DNA of 48,697 bases from Rhizobium sullae (GTDB lineage: Bacteria > Pseudomonadota > Alphaproteobacteria > Rhizobiales > Rhizobiaceae), in assembly GCF_900169785.1 (NCBI RefSeq), contig NZ_FWER01000047.1, positions 69,384 through 118,080 on the forward strand. The letters run 5' to 3'. Below, piece after piece: positions 32,258-40,614 of the stretch. The notes under the pieces were generated by a model that did no database searches, was not told the DNA's origin, and worked only from the letters and a program-made list of their open reading frames with translations. Positions within the stretch are counted from its first letter, which is position 1. Every line of letters starts with the position of its first letter. Position numbers and translations under genes: made by a program.

Positions 32258-33781
32258 ATGACCCTTCTCAATATCCGCAACCTCGGCATCACGCTGTCGA
32301 ACCCGCTGTTTTCCAGGCTCAACCTCGTCGTCAATGCAGGCGACCGGATCGGCATCGTGGCCGCCAACGGCCGCGGGAAATCGACGCTTTTCCGCTGCAT
32401 CGCCGACACGCTCGATGCGACGGAAGGCGACATCACCAGGGCGCGCGGGCTGACCGTCGGCTATGTCGAGCAGAACGTGCCGCCTGCCCTTTTCGCCAGG
32501 ACCTTTTATGACGCCGTTCTCGATGCACTCTCTCCGGAGCAGGTGGAAACCGAGAGCTGGCGCGTCGATGTGGTGCTGGATTCGTTCGAGGTGCCGGAGG
32601 AGTTGCGCCAGCGTTCGCTCGCCGCCCTCAGCGGCGGGTGGCAGCGGCTGGCGATGCTTGCCCGGGTCTGGGTCACCGAGCCGGACCTCTTGATGCTCGA
32701 CGAGCCGACCAACCATCTCGATCTCGGCAAGATCGCGCGGCTGGAGGAATGGCTGAACGCGCTCCCTCGCGACGTGCCGGTGATCCTTGCCAGCCACGAC
32801 CGCGCCTTCCTCGACGCCGTGACGAACCGCACGCTCTTTCTGCGTCCGGAGCAATCGCAGCTCTTCGCCCTGCCCTATTCCCGGGCGCGGGTTGCGATCA
32901 ATGAGTTCGACGCGGCGGACGCGCGCCGCTACGAGCGCGATATGAAGACGGCCGAGCAGCTGCGCAAGCAAGCGGCGAAGCTCAACAATATCGGCATCAA
33001 TTCCGGCAGCGACCTTCTGGTGGTGAAGACCAAGCAGCTGAAGCAGCGGGCGGATAAGCTTGAAGACGCGGCGAAACCGGCGCATCTGGAGCGCTCGGCC
33101 GGCGCCATCAAGCTCGCCAATCGCGGCACGCATGCCAAGGTGCTGGTGACGCTGGACGATGCGGCGGTTGGGACGCCGGACGGCACGCTGCTCTTCAAGA
33201 CCGGCAAGCAGTTCATCTGCCAGGGAGACCGGATCGTGCTGCTCGGCGAAAACGGCGCCGGCAAGACGCGGCTGATCGCGATGCTGCGCAAGGCGATCGC
33301 CAACCCGCAAACCGCCGAGAACGGCATCAAGGCCACGCCGTCGCTCGCGCTCGGCTACGGCGACCAGGCGCTTGCCGATCTCAGCGATGCCGATACGCCG
33401 TTGGAAACGATTATCCGCCGCTTCGACGTCGGCGATCAGCGGGCACGCGGGCTTTTGGCCGGTGCCGGCATGTCGATCGAGATGCAGGGCCGCCCCATCG
33501 GCCAGCTCTCCGGTGGGCAGAAGGCGCGGCTCGGCATGCTGGTGCTCCGGCTCTCCAACCCGAACTTCTACCTGCTCGATGAGCCCACCAACCATCTCGA
33601 CATCGACGGGCAGGAAGCGCTGGAAGGCGAGCTGATGGCGCATCAGGCAAGCTGCCTGCTCGTTTCTCACGACCGCAGCTTCGTGCGCGCCGTCGGCAAC
33701 CGCTTCTGGCTGATCGAGAAGCGGAAGCTGGTGGAGGTGGAGAGCCCGGAGGGGTTCTTCGCCTCGGCGGGCGGGCGGTGA
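32258..33781 (+). CDS. ABC-F family ATPase
   Basis: 507-aa soluble protein with two ABC nucleotide-binding domains and no membrane helices. First domain: Walker A AANGRGKST, signature ALSGGWQRLAML, Walker B DLLMLDEPTNHLDL. The linker (about residues 215-270, helical, with ARRYERDMKTAEQLRKQAAKLNNIG) is the ABC-F interdomain coil. Second domain: LGENGAGKTRLI, LSGGQKARLGML and NFYLLDEPTNHLDID. ABC-F proteins bind the ribosomal E site and act in translation or in protection against antibiotics. The short linker resembles the Uup/YbiT/ARE-like types, and the exact subgroup is uncertain. A translated leader with a hairpin lies 170 bp upstream, which suggests induction by ribosome stalling. Confidence 0.9.
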   Translation: MTLLNIRNLGITLSNPLFSRLNLVVNAGDRIGIVAANGRGKSTLFRCIADTLDATEGDITRARGLTVGYVEQNVPPALFARTFYDAVLDALSPEQVETESWRVDVVLDSFEVPEELRQRSLAALSGGWQRLAMLARVWVTEPDLLMLDEPTNHLDLGKIARLEEWLNALPRDVPVILASHDRAFLDAVTNRTLFLRPEQSQLFALPYSRARVAINEFDAADARRYERDMKTAEQLRKQAAKLNNIGINSGSDLLVVKTKQLKQRADKLEDAAKPAHLERSAGAIKLANRGTHAKVLVTLDDAAVGTPDGTLLFKTGKQFICQGDRIVLLGENGAGKTRLIAMLRKAIANPQTAENGIKATPSLALGYGDQALADLSDADTPLETIIRRFDVGDQRARGLLAGAGMSIEMQGRPIGQLSGGQKARLGMLVLRLSNPNFYLLDEPTNHLDIDGQEALEGELMAHQASCLLVSHDRSFVRAVGNRFWLIEKRKLVEVESPEGFFASAGGR

Positions 33782-33855
33782 TTGGCGCGTGGGTTGCGGG
33801 ACGTGGTTATCCGCTTACCCCTCCGTGGCCAAGTGAGGAGAGGTCGTGCAGTGCG

Positions 33856-33916
33856 GCCCCCTCATCCGACCCTTTGGGCCACCTTCTCCCCGCCGGGGAG
33901 AAGGGATGAGGGGGCA
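33856..33916. repeat. Dispersed palindromic intergenic element, copy 7
   Basis: CCCCCTCATCCGACCCTTTGGGCC then ACCTTCTCCCCG-CCGGGGAGAAGGG then ATGAGGGGG: a full copy with both outer (CCCCCTCAT/ATGAGGGGG) and inner arms. Confidence 0.85.
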
Positions 33917-33934
33917 GCAAACCGCTACTTCGGC

Positions 33935-33964
33935 CTCCATTCCTGTGCCGTCACAGGAGTGGAG
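33935..33964. repeat. Palindrome of the second dispersed family, copy 2
   Basis: CTCCATTCCTGTG and CACAGGAGTGGAG pair over 13 bp, with one G-T pair, around CCGT. It shares TTCCTGTG/CACAGGA with the palindrome at 25978. It lies 19 bp past the end of the LpoA-like gene on its downstream side and may also serve as its terminator. Confidence 0.7.
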
Positions 33965-33982
33965 TGGAACAAAAGAGCCATT

Positions 33983-35218
33983 TTAAAACGCCTTCGGCGC
34001 AGCGCCCAGCAGGTTCAGCTTGCCGCCGGTGATCGTGAAGAGGCTGAGCTTGCGTTCGACATTGCCGCCCGGGCTCAGGCGGAAGAGCCCGGTCACGCCG
34101 CGGAAGCCGGTCTTCATCGTCAGGTTCTCGGCCGTCACGCCCGCCGGACCCTTGACGCGGATGATACCTGCGGCGATGGCGATGGCGTCGTAGCCGTAGG
34201 CGGCGTCCGTGGACAGCGTGCGGCCAAGGTGGCGCTTGTAGCGGTCGGCGATCAGGCTGGCATCGTCCGGCTCGACCATGGCGATCGTGGCGCCCGCGAC
34301 AGCGGGGTCTGCATAGGCCTGAGACGGCCAGGCGCTGGTGCCGATGAGAACGAGATTGCCCTGGCCGCTCGCCTTGATCGCACCGGCAACCGTCGGCACG
34401 ATGACGCTCTTGCCGAGGATGACGACCGTATCGGCCTGCTGAAGCTGGGCCTTCGACTTCTGCACGGCATCGGCAGCGGCTGCATCGCTGAGATCGTAGC
34501 GCGCGGTCCCGGCATAGGTGCCGCCAGCGCGGATGGCGTCGGCAAGCCGCATCTCATAGGTCGGCGGAAAGTCCCTCGGGGCGAAAACCATCACCTTCTT
34601 GTGCCCGCCCGTAGCCGCCGCACGGATGCCTTCAAGCGCGCTGTCGAGCTCGTCCGAGGCGAAGTTGTAGATATTGCCGGCAGTTGCCGGAACGTCGTCG
34701 CCAAGGTTGACCAGCGGCGGACGCTGATCGGAGGGCATGGCGGCAATCGCTGAGGTGACGGCGGGCGGAGCATAGCTGATGAGCAGCGCTGAATTGCGCG
34801 CCTTGGCGGCGCTCACGGCGGCAGGCACCGCACCCGCGCCGCCCGAAACATCGATGACCTTGACAAAAACCTGACCGTTGCCGAGTTCGCCGACACTGAG
34901 AGCTGCGCCGTCGCGCACATCGCGGGCGGCACCCTCGTAAACACCGCTCGCGCCTCTAGGCAGCAGCAGCGTGACCTCCGTACCGGTCTCGCCGAAGGTC
35001 TCTTCGACCTTGCTCGACGGCGCCTTGATGTCGGTATTCTTCGCCGTGCCCAGCCCATCCGCACCCGACTGGCAGCCTGCGGCGGCGGTAAGGAAAATCA
35101 GCAGCGGCAGTGTGTGGGACAGGCGCCGGGGTGCAGACAAGGCGACCGAAAGCGCGTCAGCGAGCCCGCCGCATAAACCATATGATGGTTCGGTCCGTAG
35201 CTTTGAATGCGATATCAC
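33983..35218 (-). CDS. LpoA/YraM-like penicillin-binding protein activator lipoprotein
   Basis: 411-aa envelope lipoprotein. From the GTG at 35218 (GGGGGA four bases upstream), the signal peptide ends LPLLIFLTAAAGC, whose Cys is the probable lipidation site. The rest is a periplasmic-binding type 1 fold: VTLLLPRGASGVYEGAARDVRDGAALSV, ALLISYAPPAVTSAIAAMPSDQRPPLVNLGD, GHKKVMVFAPRDFPPTYEMRLADAIRAGG and YGYDAIAIAAGIIRV. In E. coli LpoA activates the synthase PBP1a; the homologous alphaproteobacterial proteins are named PBP activators. It is usually beside rsmI, but here it is not. A TTG further upstream (35302) is less likely as the start. Confidence 0.85.
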   Translation of the reverse strand: MISHSKLRTEPSYGLCGGLADALSVALSAPRRLSHTLPLLIFLTAAAGCQSGADGLGTAKNTDIKAPSSKVEETFGETGTEVTLLLPRGASGVYEGAARDVRDGAALSVGELGNGQVFVKVIDVSGGAGAVPAAVSAAKARNSALLISYAPPAVTSAIAAMPSDQRPPLVNLGDDVPATAGNIYNFASDELDSALEGIRAAATGGHKKVMVFAPRDFPPTYEMRLADAIRAGGTYAGTARYDLSDAAAADAVQKSKAQLQQADTVVILGKSVIVPTVAGAIKASGQGNLVLIGTSAWPSQAYADPAVAGATIAMVEPDDASLIADRYKRHLGRTLSTDAAYGYDAIAIAAGIIRVKGPAGVTAENLTMKTGFRGVTGLFRLSPGGNVERKLSLFTITGGKLNLLGAAPKAF

Positions 35219-35446
35219 TGTTTCCCCCGAAATGCGGCATCCCGGCCTTTTGCGGCCTTTTAGACGGCGCTTATTTCTGCACCGGGCGCAGGCGAAAATC
35301 AAACCCTTCCCCCAAACTTGGTTGACGGCAAAGCTAAAGTTTTACGCGCCTTTGAACGGAAGATTTATACTTGGATTACCCACGCTTCCAAACTGCATAT
35401 TTATAGCTATTGGGTACATTTCTCTCGCACGGGGAGAACCAAACCG

Positions 35447-36421
35447 ATGAAGCGCAGCACAAAAGCAAAAATACTCGCGTCTTTTACTTTATCATCTTTC
35501 GCACCATTACTTTTCAGCTCGAATGTTGCGGCACAAATGCCAGAAATGCAGATCAGCGCGACGTCATATACATCAATACTGGCAACCAATACTATTTACA
35601 CGCTAGCACAGGCAGGCAGCATGGCAGGCGTTTTCAATCTCCTCAGAACGGCCGCCAGCGACGTTTCGAGCGCCGTTCAGAGGATTAATCTTGCCGCCGT
35701 GACGCAATTGCCGCAGGCGGAGACTGCGTCGTTTGCCGCGGAGACGACCGCCTCCATCAAGCCGGGTGTGCCGCGCAACGCGGTCCCTTCGAATGATGCT
35801 GTCTTCGGCTCCGTCACCATTCCGTTCAAGCGGCTTGCCGCTGTCAAGCGCTTCGCGCCTTCGCTGGCGGAAATGGCGAGCGGCGCGGCCATCAAGTGCG
35901 GCGCAAAGGGTTGTTCGGATGCGGCTGAGGTCGTCAAGGCGACGCTCGACAAGACCGGGCACGCTTCGATCCGCGACAAGCTGAATGCGGTGAATGTGGC
36001 AGTCAATCGCGCGATCCGCTACCGCCGGGACGCCGACACCTATCAGACGGCGGACTACTGGGCGACGCCTTCCGAGACGCTTGCCCGCCAAGCGGGCGAC
36101 TGCGAGGATTTCGCGATCCTGAAGATGGCGGCACTTCGCGCCGAAGGCGTCGACATGAAGGACATGTCGATCGTCGTGCTGTTTGACCAGAAGCGCCAGT
36201 TCTATCACGCGGTGCTTTCGGTCGAGGTCAACGGCAACTACTTCATTCTCGACAATATGCGCGATCAGGTGCTGCCCGACAACCGCCTGCCCGACTACCA
36301 GCCGCTTTTCTCCATCGCCCGTGGCAAGGGATATCTGCATGGGCTGCGTGCCGGCAACAAGCAGGTCGCTTCCCGCATTCCGCTGGAGAAGGTCGCACCG
36401 GGCGAAGGCGCGGCGTACTGA
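35447..36421 (+). CDS. LapG-type transglutaminase-like cysteine protease
   Basis: 324-aa periplasmic protease (BTLCP family, PF06035 type). Signal peptide MKRSTKAKILASFTLSSFAPLLFSSNVAA, probably cut near residue 29. The catalytic triad is visible: Cys219 in RQAGDCEDFAILKM, His254 in QFYHAVLSV, and Asp269 in FILDNM. In Pseudomonas, LapG cuts the N-terminus of the giant adhesin LapA at a T/A-A-A-G site to release it from the cell, under control of LapD and c-di-GMP. Here an adhesin and its type I exporter lie just next door, so the same job is inferred. A 90-residue stretch (about 31-120) before the catalytic domain is longer than I expect and unassigned. The ATG at 35447 has GGGGAGA upstream. 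Confidence 0.88.
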   Translation: MKRSTKAKILASFTLSSFAPLLFSSNVAAQMPEMQISATSYTSILATNTIYTLAQAGSMAGVFNLLRTAASDVSSAVQRINLAAVTQLPQAETASFAAETTASIKPGVPRNAVPSNDAVFGSVTIPFKRLAAVKRFAPSLAEMASGAAIKCGAKGCSDAAEVVKATLDKTGHASIRDKLNAVNVAVNRAIRYRRDADTYQTADYWATPSETLARQAGDCEDFAILKMAALRAEGVDMKDMSIVVLFDQKRQFYHAVLSVEVNGNYFILDNMRDQVLPDNRLPDYQPLFSIARGKGYLHGLRAGNKQVASRIPLEKVAPGEGAAY

Positions 36422-36445
36422 GACAAGCCAAAACGCGTGATGTTC

Positions 36446-36477
36446 AAGGCGGTCGCGCGATGCGGCCGCCTTTTCGT
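36446..36477 (+). terminator. Terminator of the LapG-type gene
   Basis: AAGGCGG pairs with CCGCCTT (7 bp, with extra GC pairs inside the loop) and is followed by TTCGTTT. It lies 25 bp past the stop codon and also ahead of the convergent RHH-PAS gene. Confidence 0.75.
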
Positions 36478-36489
36478 TTCATGCGTCAG

Positions 36490-37149
36490 TCAGTAGCGGG
36501 AGATGTAGCCGATCAGCATCGACTTTTCGTGCGTCGGCGCCAGGGCGAGATTGATCTGGCCCCGCATCGACTGCGTGCCGACACCGATGCTGAAGCCGGT
36601 GTTCAGCGTCTTGCCGCGGTTCAGGTTCAGCGTCGTGATCGCCTGCTCGATCTGCGTGTCGACGGAAAAGCGCAGGCTCTTAGTCAATTGCGCCGTATCA
36701 CCCATGGGCAGGCGCTGGCGCAGCATCGAGAGAAACGGATCGTTGAAATACTGGATCTTCTTGTCGTGGGTAAGCAGGATCGCCGGCGATGGCGACGCCT
36801 GGATGACGGCATTGAGGTTCGTCATCGAGGCTATGTCCTCGACGGCGTCCAGGCGGCGCAGCGCCCATTTCAGACTGAGAACGCGCAGCAGCGAGGCGAG
36901 ATTGCCGGATTCCGGCATCTGCGACGCCGTATATTGCACCAGATCGGCGGTCGTCATCTTGCCAGCGGAGGACATGCGGCCCAGGCCGTCCCAATAGATG
37001 CGCTCCAGGCGGATGCCGCGGCGCTCACCTGCCCGGCCGACGACGGCCCGGAAGCGCGGCTCGATTTCCTCCGCGCCGATAACCGGCAGCGGCTCGTCGG
37101 CGGGTTCAGCCTTCGTCAGATCGGTCGCGCGGGGTTTGGAAATCAGCAT
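36490..37149 (-). CDS. RHH_4 ribbon-helix-helix plus PAS-like protein
   Basis: 219-aa protein, last gene of the secretion operon. Its ATG is one base after the HlyD stop (TGAGATG). Residues about 38-96 (RAGERRGIRLERIYWDGLGRMSSAGKMTTADLVQYTASQMPESGNLASLLRVLSLKWALR) match the RHH_4 domain. In that domain I-R-L-E-x-x-Y/F-W-D-x-L and a G-N-L-A-S-x-L-R-V-F-x-L block are the signature. Residues about 110-215 look like a PAS fold (VIQASPSPAILLTHDKKIQYFNDPFLSMLRQRLPMGD). So it may be a DNA- or partner-binding sensor for this cluster. I know no named family that joins the two domains. Transcriptional role inferred; no palindrome has been tied to it. Confidence 0.75.
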   Translation of the reverse strand: MLISKPRATDLTKAEPADEPLPVIGAEEIEPRFRAVVGRAGERRGIRLERIYWDGLGRMSSAGKMTTADLVQYTASQMPESGNLASLLRVLSLKWALRRLDAVEDIASMTNLNAVIQASPSPAILLTHDKKIQYFNDPFLSMLRQRLPMGDTAQLTKSLRFSVDTQIEQAITTLNLNRGKTLNTGFSIGVGTQSMRGQINLALAPTHEKSMLIGYISRY

Positions 37150-37150
37150 C

Positions 37151-38443
37151 TCACCGCTCCGTCAGCGCTTCGGAGCGCGCCTTGTTGATCGGCTTCAGCA
37201 GGTAGCTGAGGACCGTCTTGTTGCCCGTCATGATTTCGACGGCGGCGACCATGCCCGGAATGATGGGATAGAGCTTGCCGTCGCGCTCCAGCTCCGATGT
37301 GTCGGTCTTCACCTGCACCACGTAGTAGGTCTCGCCTTTTTCCTTTTCGACCAGGCTGTCGGCCGAGATGTTTTCCACCACACCTTCAAGCCCGCCGAAG
37401 ATCGAGAAATCATAGGCCGTGATCTTGACGATCGCCGGCTGACCGCGACGGACGAAAGCGACGTCGCGCGGGGAAATCTTCGCTTCGATCAGCAAGGTAT
37501 CGGCAGTCGGCACGATGCCGGCGATGACGCGGCCCGGATCGACATAGGCACCTATCGTATTGACTTCCAGCGTGTTGACGATGCCATCGACCGGCGAGCG
37601 GATATCGGTGCGTTTGACACGGTCGGAAGCACCGCGGATCGTTTCGTCGACGACGGAGAGTTCTGCAAGCGTCGTCGCCTTCTCGGTCAACGCCTGCTGG
37701 CGGAGTTCAAGCGCCAAGTCGCCGAGCTGGAGCGTCGCCTCCTGCACCGCGGCTTCCAGGCGATCAATGCTTTCCTGATAGACCTTGAGCTGGCCCTGCT
37801 GGTCCGTCAGGTCGCGTTCGACCTTCAGCATTTCGGTTTGGGCCACAAGCTTCTTTTCGCTGAGCGGCTTGATCAGGTCGTATTGGCGCTGCGCGCCCTC
37901 GATATTGTCCTGCAGGCGGGCGATATTGGCATGCGCCTCGTTGAGCTCGTTTTCGCGCTGCTTGACGCGCTCCTTGAGAACGCCGAGCTTGTTTTCGTAG
38001 CTCGCGCGGTCGGCAGCAAAGAGGCTCGCTTCGTTGCTGCAGACATCCTTGGCGACGGCAAGAATCTCCTCCGGGCAGATATAAGGCATCTCGTACCGAC
38101 CCGCCTCCTCCAGCTTCAGCCTGGCGACCTTGGCACCGAGCGCGCGTGCCTTGGCGACCGATTCTCCGAGCGTCGAGGTGGTCGTGGTATTGTCGAGCTG
38201 GACCAGAAGCTGGCCCTTGCGGACGACCTGGCCAAGCGTGACGGCGATCTGCTGGACGACGCCGGGTTCGGAGGACTGGATGATCTGGGTTTTCGAAACG
38301 GGAATGACCTTGCCTTCGCCGCGGGCGATCTCATCGACGCTCGCGATCGTCGCCCAGCCGATGAAGCTTGCAATCAGCAGCGCGCAGAGCGCAAGGATGG
38401 CGCGGGCGAAAAACGGTGGATGGTCGAGACGGTTCGCGCTCAT
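37151..38443 (-). CDS. Type I secretion membrane-fusion adaptor, HlyD/LapC family
   Basis: 430-aa periplasmic adaptor joining the ABC exporter to TolC. One N-terminal membrane helix (residues about 13-35, FFARAILALCALLIASFIGWATI), then a biotinyl-lipoyl half (VIPVSKTQIIQSSEPGVVQQIAVTLGQVVRKGQLLVQLD). A long coiled-coil hairpin of about 200 residues follows, then the closing DIRSPVDGIVNTLEVNTIGAYVDPGRVIAGIVPT barrel. The C-terminal ASDTVLSYLLKPINKARSEALTER type end is the HlyD family mark. It overlaps the ABC gene by 4 bp (ATGA) and is followed one base later by the RHH-PAS gene. This is a single transcriptional unit. Confidence 0.94.
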   Translation of the reverse strand: MSANRLDHPPFFARAILALCALLIASFIGWATIASVDEIARGEGKVIPVSKTQIIQSSEPGVVQQIAVTLGQVVRKGQLLVQLDNTTTTSTLGESVAKARALGAKVARLKLEEAGRYEMPYICPEEILAVAKDVCSNEASLFAADRASYENKLGVLKERVKQRENELNEAHANIARLQDNIEGAQRQYDLIKPLSEKKLVAQTEMLKVERDLTDQQGQLKVYQESIDRLEAAVQEATLQLGDLALELRQQALTEKATTLAELSVVDETIRGASDRVKRTDIRSPVDGIVNTLEVNTIGAYVDPGRVIAGIVPTADTLLIEAKISPRDVAFVRRGQPAIVKITAYDFSIFGGLEGVVENISADSLVEKEKGETYYVVQVKTDTSELERDGKLYPIIPGMVAAVEIMTGNKTVLSYLLKPINKARSEALTER

Positions 38444-40596
38444 TGCTGCCCCGCCGGTTTGCGCATGGCCTCGATCACGGCCTGCTTCGGACCGTCGGCG
38501 ACGATTCGGCCCTTGTCGATAACGATCAGGCGGTCGACAAGCTCCAACATGCTGTGGCGGTGCGTCGCGATCAGAAGCGTCGTTTCGCGGCCGAAGGCGC
38601 CGGACAGCCTAGAGATCAGATGACGCTCGGTCGCAAGGTCCATCGCGCCCGAGGGTTCGTCGAGGAAGACGATCTTCGGCTTGGTCAAAAGCAAGCGGGC
38701 TATCGTCAGCGCCTGCTTCTGGCCGCTCGACAGATTGGTTCCCCGCTCACCGACCGGCATGTCGAAGCCGCGCGGATGGTTGGAGACGAATTCATCGACG
38801 CCGGTCATGCGGGCGACCTCAAGGATTTCCTCGTCGGTTGCGTCGGCGCGGCCGATCAGCAGGTTTTCCTTCACAGTGCCGGAAAACAGATCGGAGGACT
38901 GGCCCGCAACCGCTACGGCGGCGCGCACCTCCGCCATGTGATACTGCCGGATATCGACGCCATCGATCAAAATGCGGCCGGCGGACGGGCAGAAAAGGCC
39001 GTCGAGCAGACGGCCGAGCGTCGTCTTGCCCGAACCGATGCGGCCGATGATGCCGATCCTCTCGCCGGGCCTGACAGTGAATGACAGGCCATTGATGACC
39101 GGATAATCCGAACCCGGATACTGGAAGGAGACGTTCTGGAAGCTGAAGCCGCCCTGTTTGATCTGACGGTTGACGAAGCCGATCGTAGAGGGCCGGTCGT
39201 CCGGCTGCTCCATGATCTTGTCGAGGATGCGCAGCGACATGGTTGCCTGGCGGAAGCGCGCCAGCGTCATGGCGATCTGGCCAAGCGGCGCGCCGGCGCG
39301 GCCGGCGAGCATCACAGTCGCGACGATCGCACCCATGGCGATGCGGCCCTCGGAGAACTCATAGGTGCCGGCAATCACGATCAGCACGCTCACCATCTGC
39401 TGAATGAAGGTCGTCAGGTTGATGGCGTTGGTGGAGATATGCTTGATGTCTTCGCTGGTGCGGCTCGAATATTTGGTGAGTTCCTGCCAGCGGCGCAGCA
39501 TCGTCGCTTCGGCGCGAAGGCTCTTCAGCGTCTCGATGGTGGAGATGGTCTCGACGAGCAGCGACTGGCGGCGGGACGCTTCGTTTGCGGCGGTTGCCAT
39601 GCGCTTGCCGATCTGCGCCTGCGCCCAAAGGCCGATCGCCACCGACAGCACGAAGGCGGCGGCCGGGATGACGACCAGCCAGCCGGCAATCAGGTAAATA
39701 ACTGCCAGAAAGATGAAGACGAAGAGACTGTCGATCAGCACGCCGATGGTGTTGGATGTGAAGAATTCGCGGACGAACTCATATTGCGTGACGCGGTTCG
39801 CATATTCGCCCGTCGACAGCGGGCGCGATTCCAGCGTCGAGTTCAGCACCTTGTCAAAGATCAACTGGGAAAGCCTGAGGTCGGCCTTGCGGCCGGCGTA
39901 ATCGATCAGCGACGAGCGTGCCGTTTTCAGCAAAAAATCAAAGATATAGGCAAGCGAGATGCCTGCCGCGAGGACCCACAGCGTCGCCACCGCCTTGTTG
40001 GGCAGCACGCGGTCATAGACGTTCATGGTGAAGAGCGGCGAGCCAAGCGCAATCAGGTTGATGAAGAGCGCTGCCACCATGACGCGGACATAGGTGCGCC
40101 AGTAGGGCATCAGCGTCGTCGCCAGCCAGTGGCGCTTTTCGATCTCCACCGCATTGCCGACCAGCGCCTCTTCCGAAGCGTTCTGGTAATAGAGCGTGAA
40201 AGCGAAGGCCATCGCGGGCTTCAGCGCCACGAGTTCCTCGCGCGTCAATCTGATCGGGGCGCCGGCGATCGGAACGATATCAATGAGATAGGAGCCATCC
40301 TCCGCCACTTCCAATAGAGGAAGAACGCCGCCATCGGCAAAGCAGACGATGGCTGGGCAATCGAAATTGCCCAGGCGGCAATCGCGTTCCTGATGCCTGA
40401 TGACCTGAAGGCCGATGCGCTCGGCCATCTGCTCCACGTCGTCGAGCTCGAGCGATTCGGTGATCTCGTCCGGCAGGCCGGAGAAGAGAACCGTATCGGA
40501 GCTCGGCCGGCCATAGAACGCAGCCACTGACTTGAAGGCAGCCTTGAAAGTCTGGAGCGGGGTGCCGCTTGGAGTCTCGAGCGCTACGTTCAGCAT
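38440..40596 (-). CDS. Type I secretion ABC exporter, LapB-like
   Basis: 718-aa inner-membrane ATPase exporter. Residues 1-150 form a C39-peptidase-like domain without a catalytic Cys (TLFSGLPDEITESLELDDVEQMAERIGLQVIRH...), as in LapB/RtxB exporters that bind but do not cut their substrate. Residues about 160-450 are a six-helix exporter core (SPLFTMNVYDRVLPNKAVATLWVLAAG). The ATPase domain has Walker A IIGRIGSGKTTLGRL, signature NLSSGQKQALTIARLLL, Walker B IVFLDEPSGAMD and the His-switch THRHSML. It lies 18 bp after tolC and overlaps the HlyD gene by 4 bp. It moves the adjacent giant adhesin, by inference from position. Confidence 0.95.
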   Translation of the reverse strand: MLNVALETPSGTPLQTFKAAFKSVAAFYGRPSSDTVLFSGLPDEITESLELDDVEQMAERIGLQVIRHQERDCRLGNFDCPAIVCFADGGVLPLLEVAEDGSYLIDIVPIAGAPIRLTREELVALKPAMAFAFTLYYQNASEEALVGNAVEIEKRHWLATTLMPYWRTYVRVMVAALFINLIALGSPLFTMNVYDRVLPNKAVATLWVLAAGISLAYIFDFLLKTARSSLIDYAGRKADLRLSQLIFDKVLNSTLESRPLSTGEYANRVTQYEFVREFFTSNTIGVLIDSLFVFIFLAVIYLIAGWLVVIPAAAFVLSVAIGLWAQAQIGKRMATAANEASRRQSLLVETISTIETLKSLRAEATMLRRWQELTKYSSRTSEDIKHISTNAINLTTFIQQMVSVLIVIAGTYEFSEGRIAMGAIVATVMLAGRAGAPLGQIAMTLARFRQATMSLRILDKIMEQPDDRPSTIGFVNRQIKQGGFSFQNVSFQYPGSDYPVINGLSFTVRPGERIGIIGRIGSGKTTLGRLLDGLFCPSAGRILIDGVDIRQYHMAEVRAAVAVAGQSSDLFSGTVKENLLIGRADATDEEILEVARMTGVDEFVSNHPRGFDMPVGERGTNLSSGQKQALTIARLLLTKPKIVFLDEPSGAMDLATERHLISRLSGAFGRETTLLIATHRHSMLELVDRLIVIDKGRIVADGPKQAVIEAMRKPAGQQ

Positions 40597-40614
40597 TGTT
40601 CCATGCCGTTTCGA

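Noticed and set aside
33983..35302. TTG at 35302 as the start of the LpoA-like gene
   Set aside because: It would put a Cys/Arg-rich stretch before the signal peptide; the GTG at 35218 has a good ribosome site.
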